Shown: in pieces, positions 6,701 through 14,788 of the stretch
How positions within the stretch are numbered: the stretch's first letter is position 1
Layout of the letters: each line of letters begins with the position of its first letter
NCBI GenBank assembly: GCA_041402125.1
Contig: JAWKSY010000029.1
Location: 1 to 34,245, forward strand
Source: JAWKSY01 sp041402125
Lineage (GTDB): Bacteria > Planctomycetota > GCA-002687715 > DRQF01
DNA length: 34,245 nt
Direction of reading: 5' to 3'
Translations under genes and position numbers: made by a program
Notes under the pieces: model-generated
The model's database searches: none
Seen by the model: only the letters and a program-made list of their open reading frames with translations
Told to the model about the DNA's origin: nothing

Positions 6701-8296
6701 ATGAGCGGATCCGGCGACGATTCGAGACGGATGGCCGTCCTGGTGCTCGCGATGATCGGCGTGATCGTCGCGGTCGCGCTCTTCCTTTACTTCCGCCAGG
6801 GCGAGAGCGAAGCTTCCCTCGACGGACGAAGGGGCGATGTCGTCGCGGAGCGCGCGGAGAAGGCGCGTCGCACGGCCGAGACCGAGGTCCCAACCCCTCC
6901 GGCTCCGTCGGAGGAGGAGACGGGAGCCGAGGTCGTCGAGACGCCGGACCCCGTTCGACCCGAATCCGAGCCGACCGGTCCGTCGACGGAGCCGATTCCC
7001 GTCGAGGTCGACGGGCGGGCGATCGACATCGAGGGCCAGCCGGTCCCGGGGGCGCAGATCCGCCTCGCGGCCGTCAACGGTTCGGCCGGCGGGATCATCG
7101 CCGAGGCCGTCTCGGACGAAGAGGGGTGGTTCCGATTCGTCGGAGTCGGCGTCGAGCCCCAGCGCGGCAAGCTGGACTTCGGCACGATCGTCGTGTTCGG
7201 CACGGCGCCCGGCTTCGGATTCGCCTGGCACGGGATGCGGATGATGTACCGCGGCGCGCGTCCCGCGGATCGTCCCCTCAAATCCGAGGTGGACCGTGCG
7301 TACTTCCGGGGCGAGTCCGCGCGGCTGGTCGTGGTGTTCCGGCCCGCGGCGACCCTCGAGGGACGCGTCGTCGACGAGGTCGGGCAACCCGTGGCCGACG
7401 TCGAGGTCGAGATGGTCGGCTGCGACCCGATCGATCGCGAGGGCCTGCATCCCCACGTCAACTTCCGCGAGTTCTGGGGCCTGGACTACCTCGAGGAAGG
7501 AAGGAGGACGGCGCGGACGGACGGCCAGGGGCGCTTCTCACTCCACGAGCTGCCGCGGGAAGTGCTCCTCACCCTGCGCGTGACCCACCCCGAACGCGCC
7601 GGACGCTGGGTCTTCGCCGTCACCACCGATCGCGATCCGAGAACGCTCGATCTGAAGCCGAACGCCTCGGGCGCCGAGGGCGTCGCGATCGAACGCAGTC
7701 CTCTCCGCATCGTGATGCCGACGGCCCGAGCGATCCGTGTCCGCTGCCTCCACCCGGAGAGTGGGGCGACGATCCCGGAGGCACGCGTCAGCGCGCGACT
7801 CGTCGACGGGGATCGATCGAGCGCGTACGGGAGGTCGGACCCGAACGGCGAGCTCGTCCTCCAGATGCCGCTGGGCCGCTATCGGATCACGCTCGACCCG
7901 CCGCCGGGCAGCGAGCTCGTCCGGACTCGCCATGAACTCGAGGTCACGAGCGAGGCGCCGACGGGGACGGTGGACGTCACGTTCCAGTTCGCGGCCATCG
8001 TCGAATTCGAGGCGCGCGACGCGGTGACCGACGCCCCCATTTCCGGAGTCTCGTTCGAAGTCCGCCGCGGCGGCCCTGGCCGGGCGCCCGACCCGGTGCA
8101 GAGCAATCCCTCCATCGTCGATCACCCGAAGACGGACGCCGAGGGGAAGATGCGCGCGCTCCTCGATCCCGGCGAGGTCGAGTTCAGGATCGGTTGGAGT
8201 CCGGTCCCGGGCTACCGGATGCGCGCCGAGCCTCAGACCTTCGTGCTCGAAGCGGGCAAGACGACGCGCGTCCGCTTCGCGCTCGAGCCGGAGTGA
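6701..8296 (+). CDS. Membrane-anchored protein with carboxypeptidase-regulatory-like (CNA-B-type) beta-sandwich repeats
   Basis: The 531-residue protein has one N-terminal membrane anchor (about residues 11-30), then an acidic, proline-rich stalk with many E, P and T residues (about 45-105), then an extracytoplasmic region. Two or three beta-sandwich units are visible by their signatures: DIEGQPVPGAQIRL, LEGRVVDEVGQPVADVEVEMVG followed by RTDGQGRFSLHELP, and a third ending DAPISGVSFEV with DAEGKMRALLDPGEVEF. This pattern is typical of surface proteins in Planctomycetota and Myxococcota and suggests a structural or ligand-binding role; no catalytic site is visible. The ATG at 6701 has GAGGAGAG about nine bases upstream. 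The stop overlaps the region just before the P-loop gene, so the two are probably coupled. Confidence 0.8.
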   Translation: MSGSGDDSRRMAVLVLAMIGVIVAVALFLYFRQGESEASLDGRRGDVVAERAEKARRTAETEVPTPPAPSEEETGAEVVETPDPVRPESEPTGPSTEPIPVEVDGRAIDIEGQPVPGAQIRLAAVNGSAGGIIAEAVSDEEGWFRFVGVGVEPQRGKLDFGTIVVFGTAPGFGFAWHGMRMMYRGARPADRPLKSEVDRAYFRGESARLVVVFRPAATLEGRVVDEVGQPVADVEVEMVGCDPIDREGLHPHVNFREFWGLDYLEEGRRTARTDGQGRFSLHELPREVLLTLRVTHPERAGRWVFAVTTDRDPRTLDLKPNASGAEGVAIERSPLRIVMPTARAIRVRCLHPESGATIPEARVSARLVDGDRSSAYGRSDPNGELVLQMPLGRYRITLDPPPGSELVRTRHELEVTSEAPTGTVDVTFQFAAIVEFEARDAVTDAPISGVSFEVRRGGPGRAPDPVQSNPSIVDHPKTDAEGKMRALLDPGEVEFRIGWSPVPGYRMRAEPQTFVLEAGKTTRVRFALEPE

Positions 8297-8301
8297 AGCG
8301 G

Positions 8302-8868
8302 ATGCCGCCCTCGTCCGGAATTGGGTCGAGCCGGGAGGCCCCGGAGTCGCTCCGACTCGCGATCCTCGGCAACTCCGGCTCGGGGAAGACGACGCTGGCC
8401 CATGCTCTCGCGGCGCACGCCTCCCTCCCCGTCCTCGATCTCGACACCGTCGCCTGGGTCCCGGGCGAGATCGCCGTCTCGCGCGACGCCGAGACCGCGG
8501 GCGCCGACGTCCGTGAGTTCTGCTCGGCTCACGAGGGCTGGATCGTCGAGGGCTGCTACGCCGGTCTGGTCGGCGTCGCGCTCGAAATGGGCGCGCGTCT
8601 CGTCTTCCTCGAGCCCGGTGTCGAGGCTTGCCTCGCCCACTGTCGCGCGCGCCCCTTCGAGCCGCACAAGTACGCGAGTCCCGAGGAGCAGGACGCGCGC
8701 CTCGCCTTCCTCCTCGACTGGGTGCGCGACTACTACGTCCGCGACGGCGACCTCTCCCTCCGGGAGCACCGGGTCCTCTTCGACCGCCACTCCGGCCCGA
8801 AGCTCCTGATCGACACCGCGCTTCCCGTCGCCGATCTCGTCCGCCGCGTCACCGCGCTCGATGAATAA
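8302..8868 (+). CDS. P-loop NTPase, adenylate/shikimate kinase-like (FlaR-related group)
   Basis: This 188-residue cytoplasmic protein has a Walker A motif GNSGSGKT at 23-30, then LDLDTVAWVPG, WIVEGCYAGL (a lid/substrate-strand pattern seen in 'DNA topology modulation FlaR-related' small kinases), and the family-like stretch RPFEPHKYASPEEQ with LDWVRDYYVRDGDLSLREH. The true substrate is unknown. The ATG at 8302 has GGAG eight bases upstream; a GTG at 8293 overlapping the previous stop is also possible. The last two codons and the TAA stop (8866-8868) lie inside a REP-type palindrome that begins at 8862, so the natural C-terminus may have been altered by its insertion. Confidence 0.82.
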   Translation: MPPSSGIGSSREAPESLRLAILGNSGSGKTTLAHALAAHASLPVLDLDTVAWVPGEIAVSRDAETAGADVREFCSAHEGWIVEGCYAGLVGVALEMGARLVFLEPGVEACLAHCRARPFEPHKYASPEEQDARLAFLLDWVRDYYVRDGDLSLREHRVLFDRHSGPKLLIDTALPVADLVRRVTALDE

Positions 8869-8892
8869 ATGGGGTCAGACCCCATTTATTCA
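8862..8892. repeat. REP-type palindrome, copy 3 (overlaps the end of the P-loop gene)
   Basis: A perfect 31-bp palindrome with arm TGAATAAATGGGGTC and central A. It contributes the final Glu codon and TAA stop of the rightward gene. It forms a close pair with copy 4 (15-base spacer), and both sit in the junction of two convergent genes, where they can act as a two-way transcription terminator. Confidence 0.96.
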
Positions 8893-8907
8893 AAATCGGG
8901 CCCTTTT

Positions 8908-8938
8908 TGAATAAATGGGGTCTGACCCCTTTTATTCA
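8908..8938. repeat. REP-type palindrome, copy 4, opposite orientation (overlaps the end of the cytochrome/LRR gene)
   Basis: The arm is TGAATAAATGGGGTC with a central T, and the right arm has a single mismatch to the perfect complement. The central T instead of A shows it is inverted relative to copy 3, so copies 3 and 4 form a REPIN-like inverted pair. Read on the minus strand it supplies the last Glu codon and TAA stop (8932-8934) of the leftward cytochrome/LRR gene. Confidence 0.94.
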
Positions 8939-9945
8939 TTTCGGCGGCGGCGGGTCGGCTCGGGGGCCGGGTCAGCGGGCGCGGGGAGCTGAGGCGGGCC
9001 GACGACGGTGAGACCCGGGCGGAGCTTGGCGAGTTCGGCGAGCGCGGCGTCGTCGAGACCCGTTTCCCAGAGGTAGATCTTCTCGAGGCGCTCGAAGCGA
9101 GCGAGGACCGCGCCGGACTTCGCGCCGAGCGAGCAGTGGTGCAGGTTGAGGGTGCGGAGCGACTCGAGCGCAAGAAGCTTGTCGAGCGGCTTCGCGGTCA
9201 CCTTCGTCCGGCTGAGGTCGAGGTCGATCAGGCGGGTCATCCGCGCGATCGTCGCGAGAGAGGCGTCGGTCACGGCGGACCCGGAGAGACGGAGCTGGGC
9301 GACGTGTCCGGCGAGCGGCGCGAGCGCGGCGAGCACCTTGTCGTCGACCTCGGACTCGCGTCCGATCGCGCTCACGCGCAGGAGCGGGCTCCCGACGAAG
9401 AGCGGCTCGATGCGACCGGGGAACTTCGCGCGCGCGATCGTGGCGTCATCGAGGGACTCGAGCCCCTTCCCGAGCTCGCGCCACCGGGCGACCGTCGGCG
9501 ATTCGCCGGCCGCGACCGGATTCGCGGCGGGCGCGGCGGACTTCTTGCCCGCGCCGACCCAGTCGCCGAACTCCGCCCCCTCGTCGATCCAGCGGGCGAG
9601 GGTCGCGAGCTGGGCCGCGGTCAGGAGGTCGCCGCTCGCCGGCATGACGTCGGGATCGTCCTCGGGGAGCGTGCAGCGGAGATAGAGACGGCTCTTCTTC
9701 GAAGCCCAGGGCTCGATGACGCGGCCGCCCTCGCCGCCCTTCAGGATGCCGGAGCGTGAGTCGAGCACGAGATCGCCGTCGGGCTCCTCGACCCGCTTGC
9801 CGTCCTCGATCTTCGGCGTGGCGTGGCACTTCACGCAGCGCCCCTCGAGGATCGGCAGCACCTCCCGCCGGAAGTCCACCTTCGACTGGGCGACGGCGCT
9901 CCCGGCGAGCGCGAGCGTCAGGGCGAGACCGGCGAGACGGGACAT
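8932..9945 (-). CDS. Secreted planctomycete cytochrome-c domain protein with leucine-rich-repeat region
   Basis: The 337-residue protein starts with a signal peptide (residues 1-20, ending AVAQ). A PSCyt1-type cytochrome c domain follows, with C37-V-K-C-H41, the planctomycete pattern LVLDSRSGILKGGEGG, and LRCTLPEDDPDVMPASGDLL ending TLARWIDEGAEF. From about 195 there are leucine-rich-type repeats (VAQLRLSGSAVTDASLATI, LIDLDLSRTKVTAKPLDKL, LRTLNLHHCSLGAKSGAVL, LEKIYLWETGLDDAALAEL). This cytochrome plus LRR layout is common in Planctomycetota. The ATG at 9945 has GGAG about nine bases upstream. It is the last gene of the leftward PSD1-DUF1501 operon, 20 bases after the DUF1501 stop. The basic C-terminus (RRRRNE) and stop are formed by the REP palindrome, so the original end may be lost. 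Confidence 0.88.
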   Translation of the reverse strand: MSRLAGLALTLALAGSAVAQSKVDFRREVLPILEGRCVKCHATPKIEDGKRVEEPDGDLVLDSRSGILKGGEGGRVIEPWASKKSRLYLRCTLPEDDPDVMPASGDLLTAAQLATLARWIDEGAEFGDWVGAGKKSAAPAANPVAAGESPTVARWRELGKGLESLDDATIARAKFPGRIEPLFVGSPLLRVSAIGRESEVDDKVLAALAPLAGHVAQLRLSGSAVTDASLATIARMTRLIDLDLSRTKVTAKPLDKLLALESLRTLNLHHCSLGAKSGAVLARFERLEKIYLWETGLDDAALAELAKLRPGLTVVGPPQLPAPADPAPEPTRRRRNE

Positions 9946-9965
9946 GCGAGGGCTCCGGGATCCGA

Positions 9966-11285
9966 TCAGGCGAAGAGTTCGAGGATGGGCTTGCCCTTGT
10001 GGGCGACGGTGAAGGGTCGACCGCTCGGCGAGGTCAGCACGTGGTCGAGCGGCAGCCCCAGCGCGTGCGCGATGGTCGCGTTGAAGTCCGGCACGAGCAC
10101 CTTGTTCTCGATGACGTTCTCGCCGCGCTCGTCGGTCTTGCCCCAGGTGCGACCGCCGCGGATGCCACCGCCGGCGAGGAGACCCGAGAAGGCCTTCGGG
10201 TGGTGGTTCCGGCCGGAGTTCCGCTCGGTCACGATCTCCGGGGTGCGGCCGAACTCCGTCGCGAGGACGACGATCGTCTCGTCGAGGAGGCCGCGCGCTT
10301 CGAGATCCGCGAGGAGGCTCGCGAGCGCCCGATCGATGACCGGGCACTTCTCCTCCATCTGCTCGAAGTTGTCGTTGTGGGTGTCCCAGCCGCCGCTCGT
10401 CACCTCGACGAAGCGCACGCCGTGCTCGACGAGCCGACGCGCCAGGAGGCAGCCCTGACCGAAGGGATCGTCACCGTAGGCCGCCCGCACCGCTTCCGGC
10501 TCGCGCTCGAGGTCGAAGGCCTCGAGGTCGGCCGAGCTCATCAGCTTGACCGCGTCGTCATACATGTCGGAGTAGCCGCGCACGGCCTTCGCGCCGTAGC
10601 GATCGGCGAAGGCGCCGTTCATCCGGCGCAGGCGATCGAGACGCCGCGCGAAGGTCTTCTCGTCGACCCCCTTGGCCCGGACGCTGTTCTGGAGGCCCGC
10701 CTCGGGATCGCCGATCGGCAGCGGCAGGTAGCGCGACTCGAGGAAGCCCGCGCTCTCGCCGGGGCCGGCGTTGCCGACGGTGACGTGCCCGGGGAGGTTC
10801 GGATTGACCCGACCCGCCATCCGGTGCACCCAGCTCCCGAGCGTGGGGTGCTTGATCGTGCCCCGCATCTCGTAGCTCGTGTGCATGAAGTAGCGGCCCT
10901 GCTCGTGCGCGCCCTGGTTCGAGCTGAGCGAGTTGATCACCGCCACCTTGTCCATGTGCCGCGCCAGCAGCGGGAAGTGCTGCGAGACGAAGACGTCGTC
11001 CGCGTTCGTCTTCAGCCGCTCGATGGGCCCCTGGACCTCGGACCCCGGCTTGAGGTCGAAGGTGTCGAGGTGGGACATGCCGCCCGACATGTAGAGGTAG
11101 ATCACGTTGCGGGCGGTCGCCGGCCGCAGCGCCACCGGCGCCGCGGCGTCCTGCGGCATCGCCGCCCCCGCGAAGCGCGAGAAGAGCGGCATGGCGCCGA
11201 GCCCGAGGAGTCCGCGCGCGGTGTTCGCGAGGAAGGCGCGACGGCTCTGTTCGTCCGATTCGCGGAGGATGCTCTTGAGGGTCAT
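9966..11285 (-). CDS. DUF1501 family protein (Tat-exported sulfatase/phosphatase-fold)
   Basis: This 439-residue protein carries a twin-arginine-type signal (SRRAFLANTARGLLGLG, residues 14-30) and the DUF1501 hallmarks NVIYLYMSGGMSHLDTFDLKPG, NSLSSNQGAHEQGRYFMHT, HPTLGSWVHRM, RFVEVTSGGWDTHNDN (metal-ligand-like D and H), VVLATEFGRTPE, and a C-terminal NHHPKAFSGLLAGGGIRGG. The fold resembles alkaline phosphatase/sulfatase. The biochemical role is unknown, but these proteins occur almost always next to a DUF1549/DUF1553 protein in Planctomycetota, as here, 14 bases downstream of that gene. The ATG at 11285 is preceded by GAGGA. Likely periplasmic. Confidence 0.94.
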   Translation of the reverse strand: MTLKSILRESDEQSRRAFLANTARGLLGLGAMPLFSRFAGAAMPQDAAAPVALRPATARNVIYLYMSGGMSHLDTFDLKPGSEVQGPIERLKTNADDVFVSQHFPLLARHMDKVAVINSLSSNQGAHEQGRYFMHTSYEMRGTIKHPTLGSWVHRMAGRVNPNLPGHVTVGNAGPGESAGFLESRYLPLPIGDPEAGLQNSVRAKGVDEKTFARRLDRLRRMNGAFADRYGAKAVRGYSDMYDDAVKLMSSADLEAFDLEREPEAVRAAYGDDPFGQGCLLARRLVEHGVRFVEVTSGGWDTHNDNFEQMEEKCPVIDRALASLLADLEARGLLDETIVVLATEFGRTPEIVTERNSGRNHHPKAFSGLLAGGGIRGGRTWGKTDERGENVIENKVLVPDFNATIAHALGLPLDHVLTSPSGRPFTVAHKGKPILELFA

Positions 11286-11299
11286 CGTTCGGTCCTCGC

Positions 11300-13417
11300 T
11301 CAGCGCAGGAAGCGGAATTCGTGGGAGTTGACGAGGGTCCAGACGAGATCGGCGAGGCCCTCGTCCGAGTCACGCCGGATCTCGGCGCGCCACTGACCGA
11401 GTTCCTCCGCATCCGGACGACGGGAGAGGATCGCGAGGTAGGCGAGACGGATCCGCGCCTCCACGCCCTGGGTGCCGTCGAGCTCCTCGATCAGCGAGGC
11501 GAGGGGATTCGAGAGGATCTGCTCCTCGACGAATCCGTTGAGGAGGTCGAGCACCTGCGGGACGTTCGGATCGAGCTGGGCCCCCGAGATGACCTCGCGG
11601 TCGGACTGCCCGAAGCGACCGAGGAAGTGCCCCGCCGGCGCCGGCTGCGGCAGATCGCTCGCACGCACCGTGCGGTTGTCGCGGTTGCCGCGGCGAGCGG
11701 GCCGCCCCTGGGGCAGGCCGAGCTCCTCGAGCTTCGCGAGCGCCGCGCGCTCGCGATCGCGGTCCTGGGCGCGCCGGGCGAGGCGCAGCTCTCGCAGGAC
11801 GGGCGCCGCCTTCTCCCGGAGCGCGGCGAGCCGCCGGCGCTCCTCCGCTCGGAACTTCGCCGGATCCTGACGACGCATCTCGAACCGGTCGACCTCCGCG
11901 CGCAGCTCGTCCGCCGTCATCTCGTAGACGCGATCGTGCTGGGCGTAGACGCGCTCCGCCTCCTCCGACAGCGGCGCCTCGAGTCCGGCGTCCACGTCCC
12001 GGTCGACGAGCGTGACCAGCGAGTCCCAGGTCTGCTCGGCGCTCAGGCGGCGCAGGGTCGGCCCGCGGAAGGCCCAGACCTCGCCGGGCGTCCACTCCTC
12101 CGTGACGGCCTCGCGCTGCCAGGTCCGCGAGAGGAAGATCGCGCGCTGGAGCTCCTTGAGGTCGAAACCGGTCGCCACGAAGTAGTCCTGCAGGTGGCGC
12201 AGGAGCTCCGGGATCATGGCCTCGGTGTCGTCGCCGAAGTCGTCCACCGGCTCGACGAGCCCGACGCCCATCGCCTCCTGCCAGGCCCGGTTCACCGCGA
12301 CGGCGCTGAAGCGGTCGTTCTGGGGCGAGGTCACCCACTCCGCGAAGGCGGCGCGGGAGTTCACGGGCGGGAAGCGGAAGCCGTCGCCGCGACGGTTGGG
12401 TCGGTTCTGCGCCCGGCGGAGTCGCTCGAGCTGGCGCCGGTTCGGCTGCCGGACCTTGAGAGCCGGCTGCTCGCCGAAGGGCACCTGGGCCTGCACGATG
12501 TCACCGCCCTTCGCGTCGTCGTACTGATAGTCCTTCGGCAGCATCGCGAGACCGGATCCCGTGTGCGAGATGCCGGCGGAGGTGCCCCGGAGGATGCGCA
12601 GGTTGAAGGCCTGCTGCTTCGAGCGGTCGCCCGAGCGACGGATCTCCTGCTGGACCTCCCGGATGGCGGCCGACTTCTCGTCGGCGAGGGTGGTCACGTC
12701 GCGGTAGACCAGATCCGCGGTGAAGGCGGACAGCTTGAAGAAGTCGAGCTGGGTCCACTTGTCGAAGGGATGGTTGTGGCACTGCGCGCACTCGATGCGC
12801 GTGCCGAGGAAGAGCCGCATGGTGTTCGCCATGTTGTCCTGCGGCATGCCCCGATCGCGGAGGTAGTAGCCCGTCGCGCCGTTGTCGCGAGCGTGCGCGG
12901 CGCCGTTCGCGGTGAGGAGCTCGGTGACCATGCGGTCATAGGGCTTGTTCGTGGCGAGGGCGTCCTTCAGCCAGTGCTCGTAGGGCGCGCCGGAGACCTG
13001 ACCGCCGAGCCGCGACTTGATGCGGAGCAGATCCGCCCAGCGGTTGAAGCGATGGCTCACCCACCCCTTCGAGTCAAGCAGCTCGTCGACCAGCTTCGCG
13101 CGACGCTGCGAGTCCTGCGAGTCGAGGAAGCGCCGCGCCTCCTCGGTGGTCGGCACGCGACCGATCGCGCTCAGGTAGAGGCGGCGGAGGAAGGTCTCGT
13201 CGTCGCAGACGGGATTGGCCTTCGCGCCGTGCTCGTTCTGGAAGCGCGCGACGATCGCGTCGATCTCGCGGGCCGCGGCGGCGGCGTCCGGCGCCGGGAC
13301 GGCCGCGATGCGGGCGCTCGCCGGCGCGGGGCGGAGCATGAGGACGCCGCCGAGGGCCAGGAATCCGATCAGGAAGACCGGAATCGCGCGGATTCGGGAC
13401 GGGGTCGAGCCAGACAT
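11300..13417 (-). CDS. DUF1549/DUF1553 (PSD1-type) secreted protein
   Basis: The 705-residue protein has an N-terminal hydrophobic signal (about 10-37), a DUF1549 domain (FLRRLYLSAIGRVPTTEEARRFL at 77-99; LFLGTRIECAQCHNHPFDKW ending at 221, with the haem-like CAQCH) and a C-terminal DUF1553 domain (FAEWVTSPQNDRFSAVAVNR; VDDFGDDTEAMIPELL; LAYLAILSRRPDAEELGQW; VNSHEFRFLR). A basic coiled segment lies between them (about 505-590). It is the first gene of a three-gene leftward operon with DUF1501 and cytochrome/LRR genes. GGAGGA precedes the ATG at 13417 by about nine bases. The family is a planctomycete signature of unknown function, probably involved in an extracytoplasmic redox process. Confidence 0.94.
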   Translation of the reverse strand: MSGSTPSRIRAIPVFLIGFLALGGVLMLRPAPASARIAAVPAPDAAAAAREIDAIVARFQNEHGAKANPVCDDETFLRRLYLSAIGRVPTTEEARRFLDSQDSQRRAKLVDELLDSKGWVSHRFNRWADLLRIKSRLGGQVSGAPYEHWLKDALATNKPYDRMVTELLTANGAAHARDNGATGYYLRDRGMPQDNMANTMRLFLGTRIECAQCHNHPFDKWTQLDFFKLSAFTADLVYRDVTTLADEKSAAIREVQQEIRRSGDRSKQQAFNLRILRGTSAGISHTGSGLAMLPKDYQYDDAKGGDIVQAQVPFGEQPALKVRQPNRRQLERLRRAQNRPNRRGDGFRFPPVNSRAAFAEWVTSPQNDRFSAVAVNRAWQEAMGVGLVEPVDDFGDDTEAMIPELLRHLQDYFVATGFDLKELQRAIFLSRTWQREAVTEEWTPGEVWAFRGPTLRRLSAEQTWDSLVTLVDRDVDAGLEAPLSEEAERVYAQHDRVYEMTADELRAEVDRFEMRRQDPAKFRAEERRRLAALREKAAPVLRELRLARRAQDRDRERAALAKLEELGLPQGRPARRGNRDNRTVRASDLPQPAPAGHFLGRFGQSDREVISGAQLDPNVPQVLDLLNGFVEEQILSNPLASLIEELDGTQGVEARIRLAYLAILSRRPDAEELGQWRAEIRRDSDEGLADLVWTLVNSHEFRFLR

Positions 13418-13543
13418 CGAAGATCCTCCGGTCGCGGGGGCCGCGCGGTCGCGGCGCCTCCCGGTCCCGCTTCCAACCCGACTCTTCGGCCGGGGTCGCG
13501 CCGCGATCCGGGAAAAACTGGCTCTCGGGGCGGATGAAAGCGC

Positions 13544-13590
13544 GCGCGCCCCGCCCGGGGCCCCGGTTCGGGCCGTCGGACGGGGCGCGC
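13544..13590 (-). terminator. Possible hairpin terminator after the thioredoxin-like gene
   Basis: Ten-base complementary arms (GCGCGCCCCG at 13544-13553 and CGGGGCGCGC at 13581-13590) enclose a 27-base loop, 15 bases past the leftward stop at 13605. Only a short T run follows on the transcribed strand, so termination is tentative. The 187-base gap it occupies also precedes the PSD1 gene. Confidence 0.35.
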
Positions 13591-13604
13591 CGGGGTCGCC
13601 GGAT

Positions 13605-14762
13605 TCAGCCCTTCCGACCCTCGTCGCCGGACTCCGGCTTCTCCGCCGGCTTCTCCGCCGGCTTCTCCGCCGGCTTCTCCGCCGGCTTCGGCTCCGGCTC
13701 GCGGCGCGCGGCCTCGGCCGCGGCGACGAGCTTCTCGATCACCGCGTCGAGCTCGGCGCCGTGCGGGGGATTCACCACCGCGATCCGCCCCTCGTGATCG
13801 ATCAGGTACATCGTCGGGAAGACGTTGACCTTCCAGGCCGTCGCGATGGGACCGGAGCTCCCGTCGAAGAAGTGACGCCAGTTGGCGTTCTCGGACTTCA
13901 CGAAGCCGCGGACCTTCTCGAGGGCATCACCGCAGTTGACGCCGACGAGCGCGAAGGGCCGATCGGCGAAGTTCTTCACGAGCGACCGCCCGTGCGGCAC
14001 GAAGGCCACGCACGGCGGTCACCAGGTCCCCCAGAAGTCGATGAGGACGACCTTGCCGCGATAGTCGCTCAGCTTGAAGGCCGCGCCGTCGAGGTCCTGG
14101 CCCTCGATCTCCGGCGCCGGGCGCCCCGGCGCGAAGCGGTAGCTCGTCGTGGTGCGTGCGATCTCCCGCTTCAGATCGGCGGGCGCGTCCTCGCGTCCGG
14201 CGAGGGCGAGGATCTCGGCGAGCGCGGCGTCCTCCGCGGCGCGATCCTTCGCCCCGATCAGTCGAGGCAGGGCGAGTCCGTAGCGCGCCCACGCGGCCGT
14301 CGCCGCGTTCTTCACCGCGGCGAAGGACTCGAGTCGCTTCGCGATCGCCTCGTCGAGCGGCCGCTTGATCAGGCTGCGCACCGCGATCTGGCCGCCCTCG
14401 CCCTCGGCGTAGTGCTTCCGGGCGAAGTCCGCCGCGCGGAGGATGCCGGCCGTCGAGGCGTCGCGCTGCCGGAGGATCCAGGCGACCGACTCCTCGGATT
14501 CGGCGTCGCCCGGCTTCGCCTCGACCGCGGCCCACAGCGGCTCCATGATCGCCGCGAAGCGCACGTCGCGGTCGGCCTCGATCGCCGCCTGCTCCTCGGC
14601 CTTCGCCTCCGCGAGGCGGCGCGAGAAATCCCGCCGCGTCCGGTTCCAGGCGCTGCGCGCCTCGAAGCGGACCTCCTTGATCGTCGGCGCCGGTCCGTCC
14701 TGGGCCGCGAGCGGGCTCGCCGCGAGGACGAGCAGCAAGGCCGCGCTCATCATCCGTCTCAT
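13605..14762 (-). CDS. Secreted TlpA/AhpC-TSA-like thioredoxin with in-frame TGA at the first active-site cysteine (candidate selenoprotein)
   Basis: Reading through one TGA (14019-14021, codon 248) gives a 385-residue protein. It has a signal peptide (MRRMMSAALLLVLAASPLAA), a helical N-terminal domain (about 30-205), a thioredoxin fold from GRPAPEIEGQDLDGAAFKL onward, and a low-complexity tail of PAEK repeats. The active site reads VLIDFWGTW-TGA-PPC-VAFVPHG, so the TGA replaces the nucleophilic Cys of WCPPC. The resolving Cys251, the cis-proline loop (VNVFPTMYLID) and all downstream frame are intact. TlpA-like proteins are periplasmic thiol-disulfide reductases; a selenocysteine here would raise reactivity. 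The real stop is also TGA. The start at 14762 has GGGAGG six bases upstream; an alternative ATG at 14792 overlaps the kinase stop as ATGA. The alternative is a pseudogene with a fresh nonsense mutation. Confidence 0.75.
13638..13685. repeat. 12-bp tandem repeat encoding the PAEK tail
   Basis: Four perfect copies of CTTCTCCGCCGG on the plus strand encode repeated P-A-E-K on the minus strand near the C-terminus of the thioredoxin-like protein. The unit keeps the frame, so copy number can vary without disrupting the gene. It is probably a flexible, charged tail. Confidence 0.9.
13984..14020 (-). promoter_or_regulatory. Candidate bacterial SECIS hairpin immediately after the in-frame TGA
   Basis: On the minus strand the GA of the TGA begins a hairpin. 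Seven perfect pairs (GACCGCC with GGCGGTC) are followed by a single bulged G, four more pairs (GTGC with GCAC), a bulged GU on the 5' side, three pairs (GGC with GCC) and the six-base loop CUUCGU. Bacterial SECIS elements sit directly after the UGA and need a bulged U in the upper stem plus a GU in the apical loop about 16-37 bases downstream. The loop GU here is 22-23 bases from the U of UGA. GC-rich coding DNA often folds well by chance, so this supports but does not prove recoding. Confidence 0.5.
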
Positions 14763-14788
14763 CGTCGTCCTCCCGGGCCTCACGGCCC

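Noticed and set aside
13605..14009. A separate 134-residue gene starting at the GTG at 14009
   Set aside because: It begins in the middle of the thioredoxin fold just after the resolving Cys and has no ribosome site; the shared frame with the upstream part makes one gene with a recoded or mutated TGA more likely.
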